A stretch of 64,000 nucleotides of DNA. Source: Bolinopsis microptera. Its lineage: Eukaryota > Ctenophora > Tentaculata > Lobata > Bolinopsidae. Under the pieces are notes generated by a model that saw only the letters and a list, made by a program, of their open reading frames with translations, was not told the origin of the DNA and did no database searches. The stretch's first letter is position 1, and every line of letters starts with the position of its first letter. Location: the NCBI RefSeq assembly GCF_026151205.1, contig NC_087073.1, positions 5,043,001 to 5,107,000 of the forward strand, read 5' to 3'. This document shows, piece after piece, positions 30,618-40,692 of this stretch. A program made the translations under genes and the position numbers.

Positions 30618-31306
30618 ACTTAACTTTACATTGCTACTTTGAAGGTGGGCGTTATGTTCAGTGTAAGAATATTACACATTCTGTTGACTAACTGGACTTA
30701 CGACAGAACAATGGAAAGTTTTACTAGCCCATGTTAAAAACAAACGTTTTACTTTTTAGTCAAGGAACTAAGAACGTCAATAGCACAACAATTGTTAGAA
30801 CGCTGGAACGGTTATGAATGTGGAATCGAGCCAGGTAACAGAGTAATAAATTCAACATTGCATATCTTGTCTCGTGATGCATTGGAAGACTTAAAATCAA
30901 AAAGTTGGAGGTGGACAGAAAACTTATGACGTCATAATATCGGAATTGGGTAGATAAGAACTAAGAAGTGCAGGTGATGTAAAATGTAAATATGGCAAGA
31001 ATATTACGTCATGTTCATCTTGGGCGCTAGGTATAGACACAAGATTACAGTGACTGTGATAAGTTATTATTTGATTACATAATATGAGGGAACATAATAA
31101 TGTATTGTGAAATTTTACGAGAAATTTACTTAAAGTATGTTCAAGGAACTTTTAACACAAATAAAAAACCTTGTCGCACCAAATAAACATACCGTGTAAA
31201 AATTTTAAAAGCAGACTAAAATGTAACAAATCAACTATAGTTGAATGGACAGCAGAAACCAGAATACAACACTGAGTATAATAAACGAGGGGGTATTGCG
31301 AGGAAA
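30618..31306. other. Intergenic spacer between NSUN5 3' end and SV2-like 5' end
   Basis: 689 bp, AT-rich, no gene. It must hold the 5' UTR and promoter of the SV2-like gene and the 3' UTR of NSUN5; no TATA box stood out. Confidence 0.5.
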
Positions 31307-34300
31307 TTAATACAATCTGATGTACTTGTATGGATATTTATAGTGATGTTTGACACGGTATCTCATAGATAAATGTCTCACTGAAAATACATTCTGAATC
31401 TTTGCTCCTCCAAGAAAGTCCCTGTCTTTCACTTTCACTTTTACTTTCTGTTTCCTGACAAAACAAGCAAGAAAGAACCCATTAGTTTCATCCTTAGGAT
31501 CACACCTCACGCACCTATCAGCGTGCTTGAACACACTCGTATCCCCGCGTCGTGTCCAACCAGGAATTACCTTAACTAATTCCCAGTTCTCGGAATGAGA
31601 ATCTAACATCTCCTCAACAACACACTCATTCTCCTCCGCGTACACTGAACACGTGGAGTACACGACACGTGTAGCACTTGGGAAACTCAGCGCGTGTGCC
31701 AACAGACTTTCTGAAGATCTGACAGTTGTTTGATTTTCTTCTCGTCTTTCGACTGAAAGTTATTTACAAGATTCTCAGTAACCATGCCAGATCCGCTACA
31801 CGAGGGATCCACAAGAATGTGAGTAACATTTGCGTACTTAGCGTCACCAGGTGATATCTTCAGGAAATCTGTACAGATGGAGGTAATATTTTTAGCCCCA
31901 TGTTTGATAACGTTACTTTTCAGTCTCTTAAAGCGCTTGAAATCTCTCTCAACAGCAAACACAGTTCCTGCGTTCCCCATCAGTGCAGCAAGGTGCAGTG
32001 TTTTGTTACCCGGCGCAGAACAAGCGTCTATAACACTAGAGTTAGGAGGCGGATTAAGTGCTGCACCGGACATACAACTTGCTTTATCCTGTATTATAAT
32101 GTGCCCCTTACTGTAGAGCTTACACTTTGAAAAGTTGGTATGAGAAGGAAACTTTAACAGGAAGTTGATGTGAGGGTCTCCCGTAAAGTTGGAATCAGGA
32201 AATTGGTATTTAAGTTGTTTGATTACTGCAGTGGGGTCGGGAACAGATAATGTGTTTATCCGCACGTAAAGAGGGAGCCGTTTGTAGCTGGAGGCGTTGT
32301 GGTGCTTTATCTTTAGAGTTTGAAGAGTGGGTAACATTTGCTTTATTTGGGTCTTTATCGGACCACCAGTCTTCATCCCGCCACGATAAAGTTGTTCGTA
32401 CAGGTGTATGTAGACCAAGGGAGTCTGAAAATATTGAGTCAAAGACAGAGCTTAGAACATGGAAAACTTGATATGACCACTTTAAAAAGCAACTGAAACC
32501 AAGAGAAAGTTACTCATCGAAGAAAACTTCTTAAAAATCTTGATTCAACCCATTTATGACAGTATCAGTAAGAAAGTGCAGTGTTCTAGTGGATTCTCGC
32601 CGTTTCAAGTGGACGTATGAATTATATCAGATGAGGGCACTATCCCTCTCAGTGATGACAGGATAGCATAATGAGTAGACATTCGTGGTGAAGGCGGTCT
32701 AGTTATGGAACCTTCTAGTCGTACAACTTTTCCCTGTGGAATTGATAAAAACTATACTCGGCTAGGTTCCTTGGAGATTGTGCAGACACGACCCCAGAAA
32801 AAAATGTAGATGATACACTGACAGTCATGATAACTGAGTGGGGGTAACAAAAAACGTCAGCTATGAAAATGTTTGATACTTTGTAGTCTAGAAATGATCC
32901 CTCTCGGACCTACTTAAAATAAGTATTAACGGTAAATAAAAGAACTCACGTCATCAAGCCCAGCTTCTTCTGCAATCTTCTTCAATGTACTGTAATCTGA
33001 AAGTGGGGTGGTAAAGTCATAATGTTTTAAAATTAAGTTGTAATCTTCTCGACTAAAGTAAGTACGTTAAGTGTGGAGTGCGTGAAGTTAGGGCCCATTT
33101 TAAATTGAGCGCGCATTGCGCGCTATAAAGTGTTGCTGGAAAATTACATTTTATAGATCGTTTGGCAATGCGCCGCACAAATAATGATATTTACAGCTGT
33201 GACAGTGTGACCGATCATTTGTTTGGCAACAATCGGTACACGAGTCACTTGGTTTGGCAAGTATATTTGAACGAATAGATTAGGATTTGGGAAACAATGA
33301 TATCCGTTGGTTAACGATATACAAAATAAGTAAACAAATAAGTTATCTGCTATTAAAACACCTTATAATCCAGTTATACTCCCAGATCTTAACAGCACAG
33401 CGAATTTTATATGAAACAATCACTTGACGTGACGCAACTTTCAAATTCATTGAAAAAGTTAATTTTCCTCATCTCTTAATCACTATTTTTGGTTAAAAAC
33501 TTCACAATTCCGATGTAAGGAAAGCCTCTTAAAAACTTAGAGCCTCTTAAAAACTTCGAGGTTCAAACTTTTCAACTGATAAAAAGCAACACATGACAAG
33601 TTATTATGTACAAGAAAATATTTACAAAAACTGAACCCATTTGTTAAATATCGACCTCCTCTTGGACGTTGTTCAACTTGTATTTGCTCAAATCAAGAAT
33701 ACTGTAAGCCTTTATCAGTCCGATAATCCCGAGCTTATCGTCCACAGTTTCAGCTGCATACTGGACGAGTTGACCGATAGTGAGCTGTTGGCGTTCTGTC
33801 TTGAACATGACGGCCATGTCAAACCTCTTAACCTTAGTGAGATAGTACAGCTCGCTGTACACAGGCAGTCTGTTGGGAATGTAGAAGATGTTGAAGGTGT
33901 CCAGCATCATGAACAATGTGTCTGCCTCCAGGCTGTCTTGGAAGAGTTTGGGGTAAATGTCCGGGTCTATTTGCTTGATGTATTCGTACAGTTGAATAGG
34001 GTGCTTTCTTAGCTTCCTGGTATCAGTCTGGAAGTGGAGGTAATTCATCGGAATGCGGGTAGGGAGGGTCTCAAACTCAACTGTACTAACAACATCTTTC
34101 CTCTTTCTCGCATAAGTAGATATCTGCTCTGTTTTGGAGTCTGTAGCTTCGTTATCTGATTTAGAGCTTAACTCTTCAATACCTTTTTTTCCTCTGGATG
34201 GTTTAGTGTCGAAATCGTCCGAGCTAATATCAATAATCTGGATACGTACCATGGGCTTATCCGAGGGAGGCAGTGTGCGTTTCATGTTTGTTATATCACC

Positions 34301-37300
34301 TGGCTTTCTGGGGGTGTACTCTTCAACTGGCTCCAGCTCTACTTCAAGCTTCTTAACGGTGGTCAGGGCTAGCTTGTTCTCCGGCTCAAACTCTAGAACT
34401 TTGTTAAAATCTGCTAGAGCTTCTTTCTTGTGTTCTAGCTTCAGGTGAGCAGTGGCTCTCCTCAGATAAGCTTTGGTGTATGTGTCATCCAGTTCAATCG
34501 AGCAGTCACAGTCTGCAATAGCAGCAGCGTATTTCTGTAGTTTGAGAAGGGCCATGGCTCTGTTAGCAAACAGAACTGCGTTAAGAGCATCCTGCTGTAA
34601 ACCTTTAGTGTAACACTCAACCGCTTCCTCCCACTTTCCCTGTTTGAAGAACTCGTTACCTTTTTCTTTGTGATAAACAGCTAACTGTTGTCTCTTCTCC
34701 TCCTCTAATCTCGACATCTCCTCTTCATCAGTGCTTCCCTCATCCTCCTCCTCCACCTTTACCTCCTCCGCTATAATCATCTTGCTAGCATCTCCATCTA
34801 TCTCCTTTATCGCTGCGTCCACATCAAACTTGTCCCAGGCTCTGTAATCGTACCCTCTTATCTTTCCTCCCTTCTTATCAGTCCCAGTTTCCAGTTCGCA
34901 TTTCTCAGTGCTGCTGGTCTCCTGTATTTGGACTTCTTTTTTCTTCTTCTTCCTTGGTTTGGGCTGTGCTCTGACAGGGGGCAGTGCAGATTCGGGTTTA
35001 CTTGCCGCTTTTAAGTGGTCATCCTTGTGGTTCATGTCCCTTGTCCAATCGCTCATATCTTTAAGAAAGCCGGACATTTCTTCAGTGTTCCTTTTCATCT
35101 GAAGTTGCAGCTGAAACGACTTTTCAGCTGCGCTCATTCCTGCCATCGCCATTTTCAACCTAAGAGAAATAGATGTGTTAGTGGCTGGAGGAATTTGTTT
35201 CGGTCAAGGCCATCGCTACATTATTGCATTTCATAATTGGATATTCTTGAAATTTTTATCATACAATTCCTTTGCTCGTATTTTGTTTTATTTTGATATA
35301 ATATCTCAGAAACATCACAATCATGAGATTACGAAGAGTAAAACAGCTTAATTTTGATCAAAATGGTTGTCAATAAATTATCATCATAGATGAAACTCTA
35401 AAACACCGCTGGCTAAAAGTAATAAATTAGTAAAAACAAGATTTGAAATGTGCATTTGTCTGTTACCACGGTAAAAAGGTTGATTAAGCACACATTTCAT
35501 CCTCACTGGCAGGCTCGTCAACAAAAGAAGATAAAATGTCAAATAAAGCCTCCGATTGGTCCTCTTTCTCAGCAGACTTGATAATTTCCTCTTCCTGAGC
35601 AGGCTTCATATTCTCTTTAAGATTTATAATACTGTCATGTTTTGATTTAATTGCCTCTTTGAGTCTCTCTGAATCTGATTTATCAGATGTTCTTTTATCT
35701 GAGTGCGATTCAAACGAAACTAAATTATCACCAGTTTCTTCCCCAGATTCAGCACCTGAAACATGGTCCCCCAGCTCCTCCTCCTCGCCCTGCTCCATAG
35801 TAACATCAGTACAATTCACCCCATTACTGTGTGGCATGTTACTGAACAACACCTCGTCCTCATTCTCCCACATGCTCCCCCCACTGTTATCTACACTTTG
35901 TTTCTCAGTTTCCTCCACCACACCCACAGTTCCCACTGAATGTCTGAAGGAATGTCTCTCAGGGTGGAGATGAGGTTCAACCGAGCTGGTCTCGTTACAG
36001 AAGAACGTGTGAAGAGAAGACTCGTGAGCACTTGAAGAAAGAGTGAGAACGGAGGAGAACTCAAAGGATTGAGATGACAATGTGTTGAGCACCTGGTATG
36101 TATGTTGAAGAACTCTGCTGGAGAAACTCTCTTTGTGAGTCAGGATATCCTGACATTTCTCTCTCAGAACATTAAACTTTAGCTGGGGTAACCTAGTTCC
36201 ACAACTCCTCAGAACTTGACACAGAAGTTTCAGGACACAGACCATATCACCCTCTTTGTGCGACCCAAGTGTAGATGTCTCGAATGTGAAGGTGTTGAAC
36301 TGCTCTGTTTTCTGTTTCTTGGTAACAGGTCCCTTTATTTGGAGACTGTTGAGAGACAGGAGGTCGATTAAAACAACAAAAGGGAGGGAAGTGAGCGTAC
36401 ACCCAACATCTATCATAACAGACAACAGCTCCAAAGCAGTGGTCACGTGACACGAGCGTTTTAACAGGTTGTAGATCAGATTCTCAACATCTTGTTGCAC
36501 CAAGAACACAGAGGTATTCAACACAGGAACTATCAAGATGACCGCTGACAGCACCTCCTTCACAGCATGGTTAATAACCAATCTCCTGGAGAAGTTATCA
36601 GTTGTTCCTGAGTACACTGCAGACTCGTTATAAGCAGTTGAAACATATTCTATCATACTCCTCAGAGATTTAAGAGGGAAGACTGTGGACACTTCAACTG
36701 TCATGTTGAGGAGATGACTGAGGTATTTAGTAAGGAATGTGACCTCCTTGTTGGCTCTGTTAACATCGTCTAAAGTTCCTGTAAACTGCCAGGTAGGTAG
36801 CACTAATGTGTTAGCTACCGGTTTAACTTCCTGTCCTACAACTCTGAAGAGCATGTTGTTGACGCTGTCTAAACAAGTTACAGTAGCTTTGTTCCAGGAG
36901 TTGGTGTAGTTAACAGACTGTTTCCCAGCTGGACCCACACAAGTCAACTGGGCTAATATCTCCGCACACTTCTCACTATGATCATCCTGCACGTGCGATA
37001 AACAGAACGACTTGACAGCCTCGTAATGTTTACCTATGTGAGAGGGGAACATGCGCGTCAGCACGTGCAACAACTCAAAACTCTCAGCACACACGTGCGC
37101 AGTGCACGCTGCAACTAACATAGGCACGTTAGCTCTACCTTCCATCAGCAAGTCCACGTAGTTACCACAGATCTGAGATAAGATAGTAGCGTTAACGCAC
37201 GCTAGACGGTATGTAGTATCGGCAGTGTAGCGAGACTTCATGCAGTTCACCACTCCTTTCCACCATTTTAACAGGTAGTCAATGTTATTACTTATCCTGT

Positions 37301-40246
37301 TATTTTGGTGCAAGTAGAGGAGGCAGCACTTTAAGATTGCTAGTCCCATTTTCTTTTGCTGCAAATTCCCGTATATAAGATTGGAGACATGAGCGAATAT
37401 TTCAGTCAGTTCGTTCTCTGGTAAGACTTCACTTTGGATCAGGTGAATAAGGGATGGTAGGCGGTTGAACGCATCGTCAGCGAACAGAAGCTGCTTTAGA
37501 GCCATGAGTTATCTATTGGCTACCTAATAGTGTTAAATGTAATTAAATTTGTAGTGATTAATTTTCTATCACTCTAAATGATAAATAAAGATAATACCCA
37601 AAATTAAATTTGAAAATTGCATCTGATATTTAGAAAGCGTCGAGTTTTGCTATTTACGATTCAAAGATTGAAGCAGATATAAATTCTTGAATAACTTTAA
37701 AAGATTAAAGGAAATGAAAAATAAATAATTCATTGATCATCATATTACATAAATTATTTCGATAATTTAAGAGTATTAAAAACCTTTAAAAAAGTAAACT
37801 TCTTTGAAACAGCGAGAATAACTTCAGTTGTTCAATTAGTTGACGGCTTATCAGCCAAAATGTTTCTCTGTTCAAATAAATCATCAAATTTTCAATAAAA
37901 AAGCCGATCGACTGAAATATTTTTCGAAGCTATGTAGTAAAAAATCGTCTGACAAATAACTTAAAACGTTAGTTTAAAATCAGCTTCCAGCAGTTTCCTC
38001 ATTGTCTCTCGGTAAGTGAACACCTAGCGACGCGAGGACACTAGAAGCAGGTCCTGACAACCCCGACTCTGCTGAAAACGACTCTAAAATATTAGAAACA
38101 AGATTCAAATCAATATCCACTTCCCCTTCCTCGTCCTTCTTAAACGTCTCTGATAAAGTAGTAGCTTTAAGCTGCTCGTCAATATCTCTCATGTACTCCT
38201 GCATCTCCTCATCTGACTCAGTCTGATAGAGCTGGAGTCTAAAGAGGACGTGTTGTCACTGTCACGTGCACCCTCGTCTATTGTATCCTTCAGATCCCTC
38301 AAACAGTTCATGAAGTCGTCAACATTGAAGTTTATCTCAGAGTCGGGAACTTCAGCCCCCTCGTGGGATGATATCTTGTTAATGAAGCCCTGTAGGCGCG
38401 TGTTTATATCTGGTAACACATTCTCAGTGTTCATTTCCTCAACATCAGGTCTCTTTGTAGACCCTTCTTGTTTCTTACTACCTTCAGATGTCATGTTATC
38501 AAACTGTCGTCCCTTTAAAAACCACTTCTGAATATCCTGCGGCATCTCGTCCATCCAGGAGTCATCCTCACTCTCTGTAACAGTTCTCTCCTTGTAATTA
38601 GGAAAAGTTGCAGGATCTTGTGTGACTAGAGATTTTAACACCCTGCTGTTCCCCAGCCACACTGAACCACTGTCTTGTTTCTGGGACGCTCGGTAGAACA
38701 ACTTAGCTCTGTTCAACAGTTCTGTGTGCGCTCGTGAGTCTTCTATGTTACCTGCAAAGTAGCCAAACGTCTCCAAACGGCTCAAATATTTACTGAAATC
38801 TTTGTCGGTGACAGTCTCATCAGCTGCAATAGAGAGCTCCAACTCAGCACCTAATGTTATCTTGAGACCGAGCTGCTTTGCTGTGTGGTCTGCATGTCCT
38901 ACAGGCGCGTGACTCCAAGCGCTAGCAGTGGTCACTCGCTGACTGTACAACTGCGCGTACTGGCAGCGCGTGAGGTTCAGGTTAGTAACACACGTGTCTG
39001 TCCAGTCCAGTCTCCTGTTCTTGGTAACGCTCTGGATCTCGCGCTGGTCTGAGTACAGGTAGATGCTGATTATAGAGGATATGAGAGCCGGTGAGGTTGA
39101 TAAAGCGTGCGCTAGAGGAAGTGGTAACACACATTTTATCTTGTGAACACTTCTGGTTGGAAACTGAGCAAGTCTCCTGTTGATTGTCTTATTCAGCTTC
39201 ACACACGAGGGTATTTCAACCTTGCCAACACACTTCAGCGCTTGTTCAACAGTCACGTCATTCTGAGGAAAACATCCCATCTCAGCGGGTGAACTAGGTT
39301 GAGGGATCAACACACATCTACCTCCGTACACAAACACTCTGTTATCACTGTTATCAGGGGTTAACCAAGATGGCAACACCTCTGCAGCCTCAATCAGGAT
39401 AAACTCACCATCATCATCCCACACCTTAGCAACCAGTGGTAACTCTGCGGTTAGTTTCTGTAGTAACCACAGCACATACCACTCATCTTCCAGCGCATTA
39501 TCAAACCACAGCTGACCATGTAGATAGGGTAGGGTACTGTGGTCCTCTATACTCAGGGAGAAACTCTCTGCATTCCAGATAACATCAATATCGCTGCCTA
39601 GTGTTTGTAGACACTGAAGTCGCAGCTGTTCAAGGTCAGAGTGGAGGGTGTTGGGGTATATCCGGTAGAAGACTGTGTTTCTGTCTTTAGTGCTTGCCAT
39701 GTCTAACCTAAACTAACAAGTTCTATCAGGGTCACAGTAAGATTGAAGAAGAGCAATAATTACTGTTAAAAGATGTTTTATAATACAATAGTTTAATAAT
39801 AGGGTAATTCAGTGAATATTAATTCGAAGGCAAAGTAAGTACAGAATAGTAGCGGAACGGGCACCAAAAACCTCGTAAATGTTTTTACGGATCAAGTGAA
39901 AACCATGAGGAGAAAATATAATTATGGAATGCTGTTTTACCTCAAAATTTTAGAAGTTTTGTTACTTTGTAAATTATAAGACAATAATTCATTGAGGTTT
40001 CATTGTGTGTCCCCTGAAATTGTTTCAGTGAGGTGATTTCATGCACAAATTACTAGATTACATTACTTTACTTACCATAAACCGTCATAAAAACACACTG
40101 TACTCACTTTGCAAGACGTTGAAGACAATAGCATAAACTTTGGTCTTAGCTTTGTTCTTAGTGGACAAGCAGAGCGACTTTACTGAGCCTTTTCCAGCAA
40201 CAACTAGGCCAACTATTCGAGCACATTCTTTGTATAGAAAACTCAT
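31307..40246 (-). CDS. NSUN5: NSUN5, 28S rRNA cytosine-C5 methyltransferase
   Basis: Exon 1 at 40246-40108 (starts MSFLYKECARIV, with GKGSVKSL as in NSUN5 N-termini), exon 2 at 32996-32950 (YSTLKKIAEEAGLDD), exon 3 from 32424 to the stop at 31307. Exon phases agree (A|AT, then 0). Motifs: DACSAPGNKT (SAM binding), LVDPSCSGSG (motif IV cysteine) and YSTCS with the catalytic cysteine of motif VI. The family methylates a cytosine of large-subunit rRNA in the nucleolus. Intron 1 is 7.1 kb and contains RPAP3, PELP1-like and ECD. Exon 3 has a frame break near 31703, one base short, between DLQ and LLAHALSF; allowing for it the protein is about 434 residues, the usual length. A segment of about 12 residues between exons 2 and 3 was not found. 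Confidence 0.87.
33644..35152 (-). CDS. RPAP3: RPAP3-like R2TP/HSP90 co-chaperone
   Basis: 502 residues from the ATG at 35152; TTTCTCTTAG, an acceptor-like site, ends 9 bases upstream. N-terminal helix QLQLQMKRNTEEMSGFLKDM and the YDYRAWDKFDVDAA segment match RPAP3. One TPR domain follows at about residues 157-275 (HKEKGNEFFKQGKWEEAVECY first), then a linker and the RPAP3 C-terminal domain (about 385-490: YLHFQTDTRKL, PKLFQDSLEAD, KRFDMAVMF) that contacts RUVBL1/2 in the R2TP complex. R2TP assembles RNA polymerases, snoRNPs and PIKK kinases. Vertebrate RPAP3 has two TPR domains; this one has a single domain, as in some invertebrate homologues. Intronless, nested in NSUN5 intron 1. Confidence 0.88.
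   Translation of the reverse strand: MAMAGMSAAEKSFQLQLQMKRNTEEMSGFLKDMSDWTRDMNHKDDHLKAASKPESALPPVRAQPKPRKKKKKEVQIQETSSTEKCELETGTDKKGGKIRGYDYRAWDKFDVDAAIKEIDGDASKMIIAEEVKVEEEDEGSTDEEEMSRLEEEKRQQLAVYHKEKGNEFFKQGKWEEAVECYTKGLQQDALNAVLFANRAMALLKLQKYAAAIADCDCSIELDDTYTKAYLRRATAHLKLEHKKEALADFNKVLEFEPENKLALTTVKKLEVELEPVEEYTPRKPGDITNMKRTLPPSDKPMVRIQIIDISSDDFDTKPSRGKKGIEELSSKSDNEATDSKTEQISTYARKRKDVVSTVEFETLPTRIPMNYLHFQTDTRKLRKHPIQLYEYIKQIDPDIYPKLFQDSLEADTLFMMLDTFNIFYIPNRLPVYSELYYLTKVKRFDMAVMFKTERQQLTIGQLVQYAAETVDDKLGIIGLIKAYSILDLSKYKLNNVQEEVDI
35484..37505 (-). CDS. PELP1: PELP1/RIX1-like ribosome biogenesis factor
   Basis: 673 residues, intronless. The first roughly 450 residues are a helical-repeat region resembling the RIX1/PELP1 N-terminal domain (for example LLHVLTRMFPSHIGKHYEAVKSF). 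The C-terminal third is acidic and low-complexity, rich in Glu, Ser and Asp, as in PELP1. PELP1 works with TEX10, WDR18, LAS1L and SENP3 in nucleolar 60S subunit maturation. The protein is shorter than vertebrate PELP1 and lacks its Pro-rich tail. It lies between RPAP3 and ECD within NSUN5 intron 1, 331 bp upstream of RPAP3. The call rests on domain layout and weak similarity; another HEAT-repeat protein is possible. Confidence 0.6.
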   Translation of the reverse strand: MALKQLLFADDAFNRLPSLIHLIQSEVLPENELTEIFAHVSNLIYGNLQQKKMGLAILKCCLLYLHQNNRISNNIDYLLKWWKGVVNCMKSRYTADTTYRLACVNATILSQICGNYVDLLMEGRANVPMLVAACTAHVCAESFELLHVLTRMFPSHIGKHYEAVKSFCLSHVQDDHSEKCAEILAQLTCVGPAGKQSVNYTNSWNKATVTCLDSVNNMLFRVVGQEVKPVANTLVLPTWQFTGTLDDVNRANKEVTFLTKYLSHLLNMTVEVSTVFPLKSLRSMIEYVSTAYNESAVYSGTTDNFSRRLVINHAVKEVLSAVILIVPVLNTSVFLVQQDVENLIYNLLKRSCHVTTALELLSVMIDVGCTLTSLPFVVLIDLLSLNSLQIKGPVTKKQKTEQFNTFTFETSTLGSHKEGDMVCVLKLLCQVLRSCGTRLPQLKFNVLREKCQDILTHKESFSSRVLQHTYQVLNTLSSQSFEFSSVLTLSSSAHESSLHTFFCNETSSVEPHLHPERHSFRHSVGTVGVVEETEKQSVDNSGGSMWENEDEVLFSNMPHSNGVNCTDVTMEQGEEEELGDHVSGAESGEETGDNLVSFESHSDKRTSDKSDSERLKEAIKSKHDSIINLKENMKPAQEEEIIKSAEKEDQSEALFDILSSFVDEPASEDEMCA
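37980..39700 (-). CDS. ECD: ECD (ecdysoneless) cell cycle / spliceosome assembly factor
   Basis: Two overlapping frames, 39700-38189 and 38204-37980, together cover the family. N-terminal half: DEWYVLWLLQKLT, DDDGEFILIEAAEVLPSWL and NRVFVYGGRCVLIPQP are strongly ECD-like. The C-terminal frame holds the conserved NLVSNILESFSAESGLSGPASSVLASLGVHLP motif region. The two frames must be joined across a break within about 38204-38255, one base short; a very short intron is less likely. Total about 573 residues. ECD binds the R2TP complex and PRP8 and acts in splicing and cell-cycle control. R2TP partner RPAP3 lies in the same NSUN5 intron. The start follows an acceptor-like TTTAG by six bases (GTTAGACATG context). 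Confidence 0.88.
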
Positions 40247-40692
40247 ACTTTCGCTATAGATCACGATAAATTAGTCAACATTAATCAAACTGGGTTCATA
40301 AAAACTCATGAAATAATAAATGGCAGGCGTAAATCTAGTTGAAAGTAATCTTTGAGCTAATAACACGATCGTGTATTATACAATGAAGATTTATTGAAAC
40401 ACATAACCGGATCAAGGAACATAGTAAAATTAATTAAGTTAATTAATTAACAATTCAATAACATAAAAAACTATCTGATAAGTCAAAATAAAATTCACAC
40501 ATCTCTTAAATTATTGTACAAAACCTTAAAAACGAGTCAAGTAATTTGTGGACTCAAAAAGCCAAAAATTCCCAGCTCAGTCAATCATAATAGAAAAAGA
40601 AACCGACGAAACTACACAAAATCAGTATGTGAAAAAATGCACCAGGCTTTCAATCAACCACATAAATTTAACACATAAAAAACACACCAAAA
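40247..40692. other. Short intergenic spacer NSUN5 - CCDC22
   Basis: 446 bp, AT-rich, no gene. Serves as NSUN5 5' region and CCDC22 3' UTR. Confidence 0.5.

Noticed and set aside
38189-38260. Tiny intron in ECD
   Set aside because: An intron of about 30-45 bp would be needed, far shorter than the other introns seen here; a frame error is simpler.
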